A DNA stretch of 56,932 nt from Bacteroidales bacterium (GTDB taxonomy: Bacteria; Bacteroidota; Bacteroidia; Bacteroidales; F082), in NCBI GenBank assembly GCA_017651645.1, contig JAGCCO010000030.1, positions 1 to 56,932 of the forward strand, given 5' to 3'. A model generated the notes under the pieces. That model saw only the letters and a list, made by a program, of their open reading frames with translations. It was not told the DNA's origin and did not search any database. Shown one piece after another: positions 8,900-17,338 of this stretch. Both the position numbers and the translations under genes were made by a program. Positions within the stretch are counted from its first letter, which is position 1. Each line of letters starts with the position of its first letter.

Positions 8900-9379
8900 C
8901 TACTCATCAAACTTTCTGATCACCTTCGCCGGAACGCCGACCGCGACACAATACGAAGGGATGTCCTTCGTTACGATGGAACCCGCCCCGATGACCGCCC
9001 CTTTGCCAATGGTGACGCCCGGCATAATGATGCTGCCGATGCCGATATGGGCCCCATCCTCAATAACGATGGGGGCATATTTCAGCGGAAGGTCCATCAC
9101 CGGCACACCCACCTTATACTCCGACAAATCCCGCTGGTGGCATAGCAACTGGCACCCGGCCGTCACCCACACATTCTTACCGATGGTAACGAGGTCCGGG
9201 CGGGAATCGTCGATGAGCACGCTCCGAGCAATCCTGGAACCTTTACCGACATGCACTCCCCGGAGCCGATGAATGGCCGTCGTGACGTGCGCCGGAAAAG
9301 TAAAGGGAGCTATGACGGACCAAAATCGGATCCAGACGCCCTTGAGGACATTGCCTACCGTCCTGTGATTGTTGGCCAT
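8900..9379 (-). CDS. Hexapeptide-repeat (left-handed beta-helix) acyltransferase
   Basis: The protein is 159 residues long, a common size for WbbJ/NodL-like acetyltransferases. Imperfect [LIV]-G-x4 hexapeptide repeats run from VHVGKGSRIARSV to IGIGSIIMPGVTIGKGAVIGAGSIV. The C terminus has the usual AVGVPAKVIRKF ending. Enzymes of this fold use acetyl-CoA to O- or N-acetylate sugars in the cytoplasm. The gene is three bases from the deacetylase-like gene and two bases downstream of the opine-dehydrogenase-like gene. The insertion LLCHQRDLSEYK near residue 75 contains a histidine in the typical place of the catalytic base. Confidence 0.9.
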   Translation of the reverse strand: MANNHRTVGNVLKGVWIRFWSVIAPFTFPAHVTTAIHRLRGVHVGKGSRIARSVLIDDSRPDLVTIGKNVWVTAGCQLLCHQRDLSEYKVGVPVMDLPLKYAPIVIEDGAHIGIGSIIMPGVTIGKGAVIGAGSIVTKDIPSYCVAVGVPAKVIRKFDE

Positions 9380-9381
9380 AA

Positions 9382-10335
9382 CTATCTGTGCTGGAAGTCA
9401 ATGATTCTCTGGTCCAGGATCTCACCCTTGCAGAAACAGTTCGCTTTATGAAGAACCTCTCCCGGCTTCCCCTCTATCAGTTCGTCAATGAACCGGACGA
9501 ACACCTTGCTGAGGCTGTCGGAAGTCGTCTTCCAGAAAAGGGCGGGCGTGTGGTCCACCACATAGTGGACAATCCCGTCCACCACATAGGTAGGATTGTC
9601 AATGGTCGTTGGGACGCTGGTCTCAATGCCCCCACAGCGGTCGCAACTGATGTCAATCAGAAGGCTGCCACGCTTCATGCGCTTCAAGTCCTCCCTATAG
9701 ATGATATGGTCTTTCCGGGTGGTATCCCAAAGAACGGCGTTTACGACCACATCATATTGGGGTAACTCAGACCGGAACAAATGCTCGGTCCTGCGGTCGT
9801 ACATGGTGGTCTCAGCACCCATATAATTCAGAGCTTTTGCAGCACCGCGCGCGGTATTCCCCCGCCCCAGAACGGCAGCCTTAGAACCATACGGGAACAC
9901 ACCGTGGCACATATAGGCATGATACACAGCCGCCTCGCCGGCAATCTCATTATTCTTCCAGAACGAATGCCGTCCATCCTCGAACATATCCTCCCAGGCG
10001 TAGACGGTAAGCCGGCTCTTGATGATGGCATCCGTGATATCCTGGTTCTGCACGGCGTGCATCCATCCGAAAACTATCTGGCCGTTCAACTTGTCCAGAT
10101 ACTCGGCATCGCCCGCTTTGGGATCGCAGATGATATCCTTGGAAAGAGCCTCTTCGCGGCTGCACACCTGAACACCGGCCTTCAGATAATCCTCATCCGA
10201 AAAGCCGAGAACATCACCATAACCGGATTCAATGAAAATCAGTTCCTGATGCTTGATCTGACAGATGTCTTGCGGAACGAGCGCCCTTCTGCGCTCGTTC
10301 TCCTTGTGAGAGATGGGGAGGCCTACGGTATTCAT
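9382..10335 (-). CDS. Opine dehydrogenase of the alanine dehydrogenase / N5-(carboxyethyl)ornithine synthase type
   Basis: The 317-residue protein resembles alanine dehydrogenase and especially N5-(1-carboxyethyl)ornithine synthase, which joins pyruvate to the side-chain amine of ornithine or lysine using NAD(P)H. The N-terminal pyruvate-binding arginine (NERRRALVPQDI), a lysine in CDPKAGD and a histidine in FGWMHAVQNQD match the family's active-site residues. The NAD-binding loop is AVLGRGNTARGAA near residue 155. I start at the ATG at 10335; the longer frame uses a GTG at 10353, directly beside the stop of the preceding gene. In a glycan locus the product could be a carboxyethyl amino acid that decorates the polymer, as known for lysine derivatives in some O-antigens. 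The substrate is unknown. Confidence 0.8.
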   Translation of the reverse strand: MNTVGLPISHKENERRRALVPQDICQIKHQELIFIESGYGDVLGFSDEDYLKAGVQVCSREEALSKDIICDPKAGDAEYLDKLNGQIVFGWMHAVQNQDITDAIIKSRLTVYAWEDMFEDGRHSFWKNNEIAGEAAVYHAYMCHGVFPYGSKAAVLGRGNTARGAAKALNYMGAETTMYDRRTEHLFRSELPQYDVVVNAVLWDTTRKDHIIYREDLKRMKRGSLLIDISCDRCGGIETSVPTTIDNPTYVVDGIVHYVVDHTPALFWKTTSDSLSKVFVRFIDELIEGKPGEVLHKANCFCKGEILDQRIIDFQHR

Positions 10336-10353
10336 AATCTGCAAAGGTAACAC

Positions 10354-12165
10354 TTATTCCCAACTAATCATAATCTTATACGGCACACCGTTCAAAACCT
10401 CGGTCTTGCCGCTGTATGCTTGCCCATAGTCAGTTTCCGTGACCGTCACTGTTGTCAAACATTGAACAGAAATATACCAGATTCCCTCGCGAATGGACGG
10501 GAAAGATAACTGTTGCCGAGAGCCCTGGACGGAAGAGCTATACTCAGACATACCGGAGAAAGCATAGGTTTTCTGATTCATCATCAAGACTAAATCGCAA
10601 TCGCTAGGGCTGCTGACCTCGACCCGGATATTCTTTGCGTCCGGGGGGATATAAGTGGCGAAATGATGGGTCTGGAGGTCGCCGACTCGGGTATAAGCAG
10701 GATCATTATCTTCCGTTGTCTTATCCATCAATCGTTCCACTCCATTTTTCAAAAAACCTTTCAAGGAGGCAATCCCCCTTCCATCCATGGCATACTGCAT
10801 CATGGCAGCCGTCAAATCTCGTCTCTCCCCGTCGGACTCTCTTTCCGGGTGGGAACCCGTTAATACAACCCGGCCAGAGAATCGCGATTCCTTATACGCC
10901 CAAATACTCGGTTGGTTATGGACAGTTTCCTTTTTGGGATAATCAAATCGAGCCAATACTTCTGTTCCTGGAGGGAAATCCGCAGCATAACCTCCTTCAT
11001 TATGACGTATCTCATCTACATAATAATCACCACCAAAATCATAATACTGCAGCAGTGGACTATCTTTTTCGATGAACATTCCAGGGTAAACATTTCTTAA
11101 TCCTGAATGCTCCATCATACCAGGCCAGACTGAAAGGTAATAGGGATAATCTGCATTCCCATCAAAACCATTGGACGCGAAAAAAGCCCCTGCGCATGTT
11201 CCCACATAACTCCCTCCATTATGTACAAACTGGCGCATATTTTCAAAGCACTTCTTTCCCATAGACTGTCCGTGGGCTCTTGAATCTCCGCCATTTACAA
11301 ATAACATCCTATACCGAGGCTGCCCATCCGGATACAATAATCGACCATTGGAGTCTATCGAGTCGCCTGCGACAATGGACTTCTGCATCTCTCTCTCTTC
11401 CTTAACGGCCCCCGAACGAGCAAAAATCATGGCCTCTAATGATAGATTAAGATAAGAAGCTGCCGCCAGGGATCTACGTGATGTTAGCGCAATCCCAGCA
11501 TCCATAAATACATCTTTGTAGTACGATAGATTCAGAACGTTTCCTTCAAGCAGTTGGAATTCCGATATCGTGGGAAAGGTCGTCTTGTATCCCGATGATA
11601 AACTAAGGTCAAATTCGCGTTTGTCCAGATTATAGTTGAAATAAACATCCTTGGCCAGGTAGTCTGCCTTCGTAACAGGAAAATCCCCAACGATGTGATT
11701 ATTGATTTTACAATAAATAGATTCCGCATCCGAAAGGAAAACAGGTTGAGCCTTACCCGTTACGGAGATACGATTCCCTTTCGAATCCTTTAGATAAACA
11801 CTATTGATCATCCAGAAGAAATCCTCTCCATCTTTCATCATCGACACCTCGGGGACACATATCTCCGGAGAGACAATTTCACTGTACAATTCGATATCAC
11901 CCGATTCTTCCATACTCAGCCAGTAGAGAACGCTGCCATCTTCATTGTATTCAATGTCAAAAATGGCAACGCTGTCGGCTTTCATGCATGCTTCGGCCAG
12001 ACGCATTAAGCCTTCAACATTCTTGTTCAGTTTCTTTACAACTCCATGCGAAATGTCCTGTTGTTCTTCCTCTGGGTCCAAATCATCCGCATTCAAACAA
12101 GCAGGGAATAAAGAAATAACAAAGAATCCGAGTACAAACACTCGAAATAGTCCACTTATCTTCAT
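10354..12165 (-). CDS. Surface lipoprotein with glutamine-amidotransferase-like (BPL_N-like) and PPC-like domains
   Basis: The 603-residue protein starts with a lipoprotein signal peptide ending in LFPAC (cysteine 23); the next residues LNADDLDPEEEQQD are very acidic, like the export signal of Bacteroidota surface lipoproteins. An ATG six codons upstream (12183) is an alternative start. A central region holds LFVNGGDSRAH and GGSYVGTCAGAFFAS, where cysteine 324 occupies the nucleophile position of class I glutamine-amidotransferase-like folds, as in the N-terminal domain of biotin-protein ligase. The last 100 residues resemble a pre-peptidase beta-sandwich (ATYIPPDAKNIRVEVSS to the end). Its role in this locus is unknown. 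It is preceded by a 111-base gap, which may hold its promoter. Confidence 0.75.
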   Translation of the reverse strand: MKISGLFRVFVLGFFVISLFPACLNADDLDPEEEQQDISHGVVKKLNKNVEGLMRLAEACMKADSVAIFDIEYNEDGSVLYWLSMEESGDIELYSEIVSPEICVPEVSMMKDGEDFFWMINSVYLKDSKGNRISVTGKAQPVFLSDAESIYCKINNHIVGDFPVTKADYLAKDVYFNYNLDKREFDLSLSSGYKTTFPTISEFQLLEGNVLNLSYYKDVFMDAGIALTSRRSLAAASYLNLSLEAMIFARSGAVKEEREMQKSIVAGDSIDSNGRLLYPDGQPRYRMLFVNGGDSRAHGQSMGKKCFENMRQFVHNGGSYVGTCAGAFFASNGFDGNADYPYYLSVWPGMMEHSGLRNVYPGMFIEKDSPLLQYYDFGGDYYVDEIRHNEGGYAADFPPGTEVLARFDYPKKETVHNQPSIWAYKESRFSGRVVLTGSHPERESDGERRDLTAAMMQYAMDGRGIASLKGFLKNGVERLMDKTTEDNDPAYTRVGDLQTHHFATYIPPDAKNIRVEVSSPSDCDLVLMMNQKTYAFSGMSEYSSSVQGSRQQLSFPSIREGIWYISVQCLTTVTVTETDYGQAYSGKTEVLNGVPYKIMISWE

Positions 12166-12276
12166 ACTAATGCGGGATTCCATAATAATAACCGGTAAAA
12201 AAAGTCCTTATTTAAACAATCTCGGAAGAAAACCGGCTTCTCCTTCAATACGAATAGAATTAATTTTATAGAATAA

Positions 12277-13455
12277 TTAACTGTCTTCGTTTACACAGGA
12301 AATAAAGGTTTCATTCCAGGCTATCATCTTCTGCTTCCAGCCACGATTCTTGATTCGTGTAACAACCTCTTCTGGAATACTGGGCATCTCTGCTTGGTAA
12401 GCCTCTACAATCACCTTGGGCAAATCTTCCAAATCGTCAACGGGGAAATAGAATTTAGGAGGATAATCCAACCATTTATAATGCATCCAGGAGCCATGAA
12501 TGACTTTATTCCCACAGATGAGGTACTCCATAATTGTAGAATTACCTGCATCTGTCGTTTGGACATGGATAAACATATCTGATGCTCGGCGAAGTATAAA
12601 AATATCTTCTACTGATAAATAGTTCTCAAAAAAGACAGCATTCAGCCCTAAACCTTTACACTTTTCTTTCAATAAACTGACATATTCTTCTTTCTCTACT
12701 TTAGTAGCATAAGTAGTTGGAAAAAGAAAAACGACATTTTCCGGCAAATGACTTTTAACCTTTACAATAGCATCAATGATTGCCAAATGTCGTTGAGCTT
12801 TGTAAGCGTTATAACCACAAGTTATAACATAACTATCAGATAGATTCAGTCTTTTCTTTGCCTCTTCCTTAGTTATATGCTCTAAATGATCCTGGATGAA
12901 ATCTATCGTCTCGGACCCCCATGCTAAAGGCTCAAACCGATTCTTGTCAATACCGAATCGGTTTTGTGCAATTCTACCGATATCACTTCCCGCGCCGACG
13001 GTGACCAAATCTGCCCGTCGATATATATACTTTAATTCAAACAAGTCGTGTTTTGTTGCTCTAAGTACATCACTGCCCCAAGGAGTCAAAATGATTCTTT
13101 TCCCCATTCTTCTCAAATAATTACGAACAAACATCATCTGAGGCCTGGGATAATGGATATTAATGATGTCGAAGCGCTCTGTCTTTGATAGTATCCTGAA
13201 TTGCTTGCGTAAAATAACAATATTGAAAAAATACTTGAGGAACCGGAAGTATTTCAAAGAAAAAACATGACGATAGATGATTCTGTCGACGTTTTCCTGG
13301 ATGTCCGGCGACTGAACGGTCTTATCATAATCACCGAAGAAAGTAATAACCACTTCAGGATTAGTCTGCCTCAAAAACTTGACAAATCGACAGAGATGGC
13401 CGTAGTGACAGTTTATTCCAATGATAATAATGCTATAGTTCTGCTTCTTTATCAT
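12277..13455 (-). CDS. GT4-like glycosyltransferase
   Basis: The 392-residue protein is a GT-B type transferase. The ATG at 13455 overlaps the TGA of the nucleotidyltransferase gene by the classic ATGA arrangement, so I prefer it to the longer frame from 13503. INIHYPRPQMMFVRNYLRR and ILTPWGSDVLRATKHDL near residues 100-130 are typical of GT4 relatives, followed by VTVGAGSDIGRIA, and the donor-domain region shows SDMFIHVQTTDAGNSTIMEYL with a conserved glutamate near residue 320. No membrane segment is seen. The gene is AT-richer than the glycosyltransferases at 36-44 kb. Donor and acceptor are unknown. Confidence 0.85.
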   Translation of the reverse strand: MIKKQNYSIIIIGINCHYGHLCRFVKFLRQTNPEVVITFFGDYDKTVQSPDIQENVDRIIYRHVFSLKYFRFLKYFFNIVILRKQFRILSKTERFDIINIHYPRPQMMFVRNYLRRMGKRIILTPWGSDVLRATKHDLFELKYIYRRADLVTVGAGSDIGRIAQNRFGIDKNRFEPLAWGSETIDFIQDHLEHITKEEAKKRLNLSDSYVITCGYNAYKAQRHLAIIDAIVKVKSHLPENVVFLFPTTYATKVEKEEYVSLLKEKCKGLGLNAVFFENYLSVEDIFILRRASDMFIHVQTTDAGNSTIMEYLICGNKVIHGSWMHYKWLDYPPKFYFPVDDLEDLPKVIVEAYQAEMPSIPEEVVTRIKNRGWKQKMIAWNETFISCVNEDS

Positions 13456-14504
13456 ACCCCAATCATTTTCAAATACTCCGACCATTCGCCCATATCTTTC
13501 CATGAGTGTTCACTCACGGGAAAGCATCCGACTCTCCCACCTCTAGCCTTAATCTTTTCCATTAAATGAGTAATGTGAAAGAACTGTCCTTCGGGTATCT
13601 CGTCAATACAGTTCGGGTTAAGAATGTACACTCCTGTGTTTACCTGGTACGTCAGTTCGGGTTTCTCACTCAATGACACCATCAGACCATCTTCACCCGT
13701 CTCAATTACACCATAGGGGATCTTAAAACTCTTCACCATGGTAACAATCGTAAGGTCATTATGATTGTTCACATGGTAATCATAAACATCGCGGTAATCT
13801 TGCTGATTGATGCTATCGCAGTTGGACACAAAGAACGGTGTGGTTATTTTGCTTTTCAGAAGCGATACGCTCCCTATCGTCCCCAATGGCTTATCTTCCT
13901 GGAAAAACTCAATGTCATACTTGTGCTCCAACTGCCCAAGGTAATACTTCAGCATGTCGGCCTTGTAATTGACACTCATATAGAACTTCGTGCACCCGAT
14001 TTCCTCAAACTGATCAAGGATGGTTTCCAAAATGGTTTTATCCCCTATCGGAACAAGAGGTTTAGGAATAACGTTGGTCAAAGGTTTCAGTCTGGAGCCC
14101 TTGCCTCCCGCCATGATGACGACCGGCAAGTCAATGGATTCCCGAATCGAGTATTCGCTCTTCTTGAACAAATCCCCCCAAAACCAGACGTCAACCAGTT
14201 GGTGTTCATCGTCAAGAATAGGCATCACTTCTGCCCGCAGCCGACGCATCTTGTTTCGGATTTCGTCCTCGGACTCGGATACGAATCCATAAACTTTATT
14301 CTTATCGAGGATAGCGCTTATCGGGGTGGACAAGGTAATATTCTTGATGATCGCACGCTGGATATCTCCAATGGTCAATAATCCCTCGAATTGATTATCC
14401 CGAAAGACAAAAAGCGTCTTGACACCTCCCGCATCCATTTGCTTCATGGCGGTCAACAAAGAACGGTCAGGAGCGATAATCCTGGGTTTAATCTTAGTTA
14501 GCAT
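13452..14504 (-). CDS. CBS-domain sugar-phosphate nucleotidyltransferase (PtmE/LegX-like architecture)
   Basis: The 350-residue protein has two CBS motifs in the first 115 residues and a sugar nucleotidyltransferase domain from about 125 onward, beginning PVVIMAGGKGSRLKPLT, the NTP-binding GxGxR signature, with KPLVPIGDKTILE after it. NCDSIN near residue 232 replaces the usual NGD metal site. The same order of domains occurs in PtmE/LegX, which makes GDP-glucosamine for legionaminic acid. No other legionaminic acid gene (synthase, CMP transferase) is in the window, so the substrate is open. The stop overlaps the next glycosyltransferase start; the start touches the stop of the lipoprotein gene. 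Confidence 0.85.
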   Translation of the reverse strand: MLTKIKPRIIAPDRSLLTAMKQMDAGGVKTLFVFRDNQFEGLLTIGDIQRAIIKNITLSTPISAILDKNKVYGFVSESEDEIRNKMRRLRAEVMPILDDEHQLVDVWFWGDLFKKSEYSIRESIDLPVVIMAGGKGSRLKPLTNVIPKPLVPIGDKTILETILDQFEEIGCTKFYMSVNYKADMLKYYLGQLEHKYDIEFFQEDKPLGTIGSVSLLKSKITTPFFVSNCDSINQQDYRDVYDYHVNNHNDLTIVTMVKSFKIPYGVIETGEDGLMVSLSEKPELTYQVNTGVYILNPNCIDEIPEGQFFHITHLMEKIKARGGRVGCFPVSEHSWKDMGEWSEYLKMIGV

Positions 14505-15790
14505 TATCTTGAAACAGGAATAGGATTATTGATTACAGTACCGAAAGGCGTTTTGAATACGACTTTACAAAAAAAGTTATCCATATCGGGATAATCCAGT
14601 TCGAAGGACTGATTTCGAACCTCATCCTCGGTAAGGATATGAATAACCTTGAAACTCCCGACTTCGTCACACAACACACAGTACCTCGCCTCTCCCTGGT
14701 CACAAGAGAAATCAATATGCAGGCGGTCACCTTTGCTTATGTCTATCTGAGGATCCGCGACGAGGAACTCCACAGAGTCTGACCTGCGGTCTTCACCCGT
14801 CAGATAGGCAACATAATGCCCAGGCTCCAGATTATCAAACACAACATCGTCTTCTCTAGAAACAGATGTAACAAAACCGTCTCCTTCAACGACCAAATCG
14901 GTATATGTGTTGTCGAAAGTATTAATGATCACCGGCTCATCGATGCGATAGACCGCTCGGTCGCCCCGATTGGGGCAAAGCGCCTCATTATATTGAACCG
15001 ACACCGCCATCTCATCTCCGACGGGAACATATTCCGAAGGCTCGTAATCCATTACCTCGTCTATCTTTTTATACCGATAGACAAGTAATCCTTCTTCTTT
15101 GATTTTCTGGGAGAACGCCTTGGCCGAAACTGATTCCAGACAACAGATCTTACTCCCCGCCTCCATATAGGTGATGGTTATAGGCGTCCCCCCCACACTC
15201 TTCGCGACTCGATATATCATGAATACATGCTGCTCGGGACGCACCATCACATCACCGGGTTCCAACTGTTTCAAATCCCGAAGTGTTATCTCTTCAAAAT
15301 CTGGATTCTCAGGAAAAGTCTTCGTTGGAAATGGTATATCTATTCCCAAGGCATAATCGACACAAGTACTGCAAACTGTACCATAATACGTTGCGCAATT
15401 AACGCCATTGTAAGGATTCTTTCCTAAATTCTCCGTATATAAGACACTTCTAGGATTGTGCACCGCTGTCATAAAAGTATGAAAGGACACATCCAAACCC
15501 ACATACTTATTAATCTGCTTGGTTGACGAATAAGGGATACCGACAACCGTTGAGCCAGATGGGAACACGCCTCGATTCCATGGGACATTCTTCATCGGTG
15601 TCCAACGGATGGTCGATAATTGTGTGGCACGACGCAAGACATTTCTAACACCTTCCGATTTCGCCCAATAAAATGCCTGGGTAGTATCAGATACCACCGT
15701 ATCTCTCCCCACAGTGATGTCCATCTCCAGTTCAAAAGAAGAACAGGAGAAGAATATAAGAACCGAGACGATTAAATTGATCATCTTCAT
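14504..15790 (-). CDS. Lipoprotein with NlpC/P60-like cysteine-hydrolase region
   Basis: The protein has 428 residues from the ATG at 15790 (the GTG at 15805 gives five more; another ATG at 15784 is possible). The signal peptide ends in a lipobox, VLIFFSC. Near residue 135, YNGVNCATYYGTVCSTCVDY contains cysteines that fit a papain-like nucleophile, and LEPGDVMVRPEQHVFMIYRV near residue 170 gives the GD-x-H pattern of NlpC/P60 and CHAP-like hydrolases. After that come one or two Ig-like beta-rich segments. It is probably a periplasmic or surface hydrolase or amidase. It ends one base into the nucleotidyltransferase start, so both are on one transcript. The assignment is by motif only. Confidence 0.65.
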   Translation of the reverse strand: MKMINLIVSVLIFFSCSSFELEMDITVGRDTVVSDTTQAFYWAKSEGVRNVLRRATQLSTIRWTPMKNVPWNRGVFPSGSTVVGIPYSSTKQINKYVGLDVSFHTFMTAVHNPRSVLYTENLGKNPYNGVNCATYYGTVCSTCVDYALGIDIPFPTKTFPENPDFEEITLRDLKQLEPGDVMVRPEQHVFMIYRVAKSVGGTPITITYMEAGSKICCLESVSAKAFSQKIKEEGLLVYRYKKIDEVMDYEPSEYVPVGDEMAVSVQYNEALCPNRGDRAVYRIDEPVIINTFDNTYTDLVVEGDGFVTSVSREDDVVFDNLEPGHYVAYLTGEDRRSDSVEFLVADPQIDISKGDRLHIDFSCDQGEARYCVLCDEVGSFKVIHILTEDEVRNQSFELDYPDMDNFFCKVVFKTPFGTVINNPIPVSR

Positions 15791-15839
15791 ACCTTTTTGG
15801 TACACGACATAGGGGGCAATCTTAATACTGTCTATTTAT

Positions 15840-15873
15840 CAAACAAATATTCTTTTAAAACGGTGATACCAAA
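15840..15873 (-). promoter_or_regulatory. Candidate Bacteroidota-type promoter upstream of the lipoprotein gene at 15790
   Basis: On the minus strand TTTG (15873-15870) is followed after 20 bases by TATTTGTTTG (15849-15840). The phylum's vegetative promoter is TTTG, 19-21 bases, TAnnTTTG; here the -7 element is imperfect, with two extra bases before its TTTG. It would leave a leader of about 45 bases before the start codon. It sits in a 193-base AT-rich gap after a broken gene, a plausible place for a fresh promoter. Evidence is one loose match only. Confidence 0.25.
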
Positions 15874-15983
15874 CTTTCAAACGGCTCCGAAACTGTAACC
15901 CAATACCTTTCACATACGTTCGAAACTTTTCAACAGGCACTCAACCTTGGAAACAGGGAAAGCGCTGATATAGTAACTCTTCT

Positions 15984-17072
15984 TCAAATCGAATCGACTT
16001 CTCCCATCAGTAATGAAACAAACTCATTTCTAAGTCCCCGTTTTAATGACAGTTGCTGCAAGAACAAGTCTCCCCAATTGCCTTCAACAATACACCAACC
16101 TTTATCGGAAAGAGCAAGATCAAATGCGACATATACTTGATTGTCCGGAAGTGCTAAATGTGCTTTCTTAATCAACGCCACTAAATCATCCCACTGGGGA
16201 ATTCGAAATCCGCGAAATGGTACTTTAGAATCAGGATGCATAGCGAAAACGTTCCCTTTTTCGTCATAAGCATTCGGGAATAACTCTCCTGTTTTCTCAT
16301 CAATAGAAACAATCAACCCTCCTAAAGCAGCGTTATCAACAATACTCCCAGCTCTTCCAAACCGAATACATGGGAAAGCGCATTTGACAACGCCATTATG
16401 TTTAAACGAAGGAAAGCGAACGGTATTTATCGAAGACGAATTAAACGCAGAAATCGCAGAATCTTGTATAATCAACTCCTCAATTATCCATTCCCCGGAT
16501 GCGACCAATTCATCAAAAAACACATTCGCTTGTTCTTCATTACCAACAAACAATTCTCTGGCACCATTTCCGCAACTTCCTTTATTCAGTTTGGCAAAGA
16601 TATGATTATGGCGTTTACAAAAGGCCAAAAAGAGATCACGATCATCCAGACACTTCAAATAGAAAACATCTCTTTTATAAAAGTCTTTAAGATAGGTATA
16701 AAAGATATACTTATCCCTCAATAACCCAATTATTCTTAGCCACTCTGAACCATAGTAAGAAATAAGAATTTCATCCTTCTATTTTTGTGATAAATAAAGA
16801 GTTATTTCCTTCTTATTCTTATTCTCAAAACCGTGCAAGCAAAACTCATCGGGACGAAAACCATCTCTAAAAAAAGCTAGCCTTACATGCGCCTTGAGTA
16901 TTTTTGTTGAAAGAAAAGAACGATGATCATTCCCATAGAAATCTTCCCAATAAGATTTGTATGATCTTCCATTATATACGACTTGAGACTCATCGAAAAA
17001 AACTATTCGAATAACTCGTTTTAAAAAACCAATCATCTTTCTTTTTGAAAGAAGGGTGGAAAAAACACTCAT
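15984..17072 (-). pseudogene. Sugar-transfer-type ATP-grasp gene interrupted by one in-frame TAG
   Basis: Two reading frames at 17072-16779 (97 residues) and 16721-15984 are in the same frame and together match, end to end, the intact 359-residue ATP-grasp at 50224-51303. The break is one TAG at 16781-16779. Translation before it ends LYLSQK and after it continues KDEILISYYGSEW, against ISQR-M-KDQLMISLYGSNW in the paralogue: the stop replaces exactly one residue, without a frameshift. The ATP-grasp core (NKGSCGNGAR, VAFDLALS, VEGNWGD) is intact. Other genes here also end in TAG, so a recoded genetic code is unlikely. It may be a recent pseudogene, an assembly error or a readthrough case. The ATG inside the second frame would give only the C-terminal 245 residues. 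Confidence 0.85.
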
Positions 17073-17338
17073 TTGCTAAATTATCGTTCTAATTAACTCC
17101 AAAGGCTTTTTCTCCTCCGCGGTTCTCGTAGTCCATTTCTTTCATTTCCTTATATCTTTTATCACTCCTCCAGTTGTGTGGCGAGGCCAAGATAGCATTG
17201 CAAAAAAAAACCAATCAGCACTTTTGAGAATTCGAATGGTTCTTTACGAACAAAAAGAAGGGTTATCCTGAGGACTTTTCATCTTAAATTTGAACTATCA
17301 ACCCATTAATTTTGCAGCAACAGGCGACAAAAATACCT
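17073..17338. other. Intergenic gap, AT-rich, no gene seen
   Basis: This 266-base stretch is the longest gap between genes in the window. I see no open frame with family resemblance. It has a run of nine or so adenines near 17201 and a short inverted repeat GTTC-TTTAC-GAAC near 17241-17253, too weak to call a terminator. A TATTTTTG sequence at 17335-17328 (minus strand) resembles a -7 box, but there is no TTTG at the right distance. It separates the three-ATP-grasp run from the broken ATP-grasp gene. Confidence 0.5.

Noticed and set aside
2604..14504. Legionaminic or sialic acid pathway, suggested by WecB and the PtmE-like nucleotidyltransferase
   Set aside because: No NeuB-type synthase or CMP-sugar transferase is visible in the window, and WecB here is the non-hydrolysing type.
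16779..16781. Reassigned TAG codon (alternative genetic code) as explanation of the broken ATP-grasp
   Set aside because: Several genes end cleanly in TAG directly before the next start codon (for example at 8150, 36237 and 46539), so TAG is a working stop here.
17328..17335. TATTTTTG as a -7 promoter box upstream of the broken ATP-grasp gene
   Set aside because: No TTTG element lies 19-21 bases upstream, and the distance to the start codon is over 250 bases.
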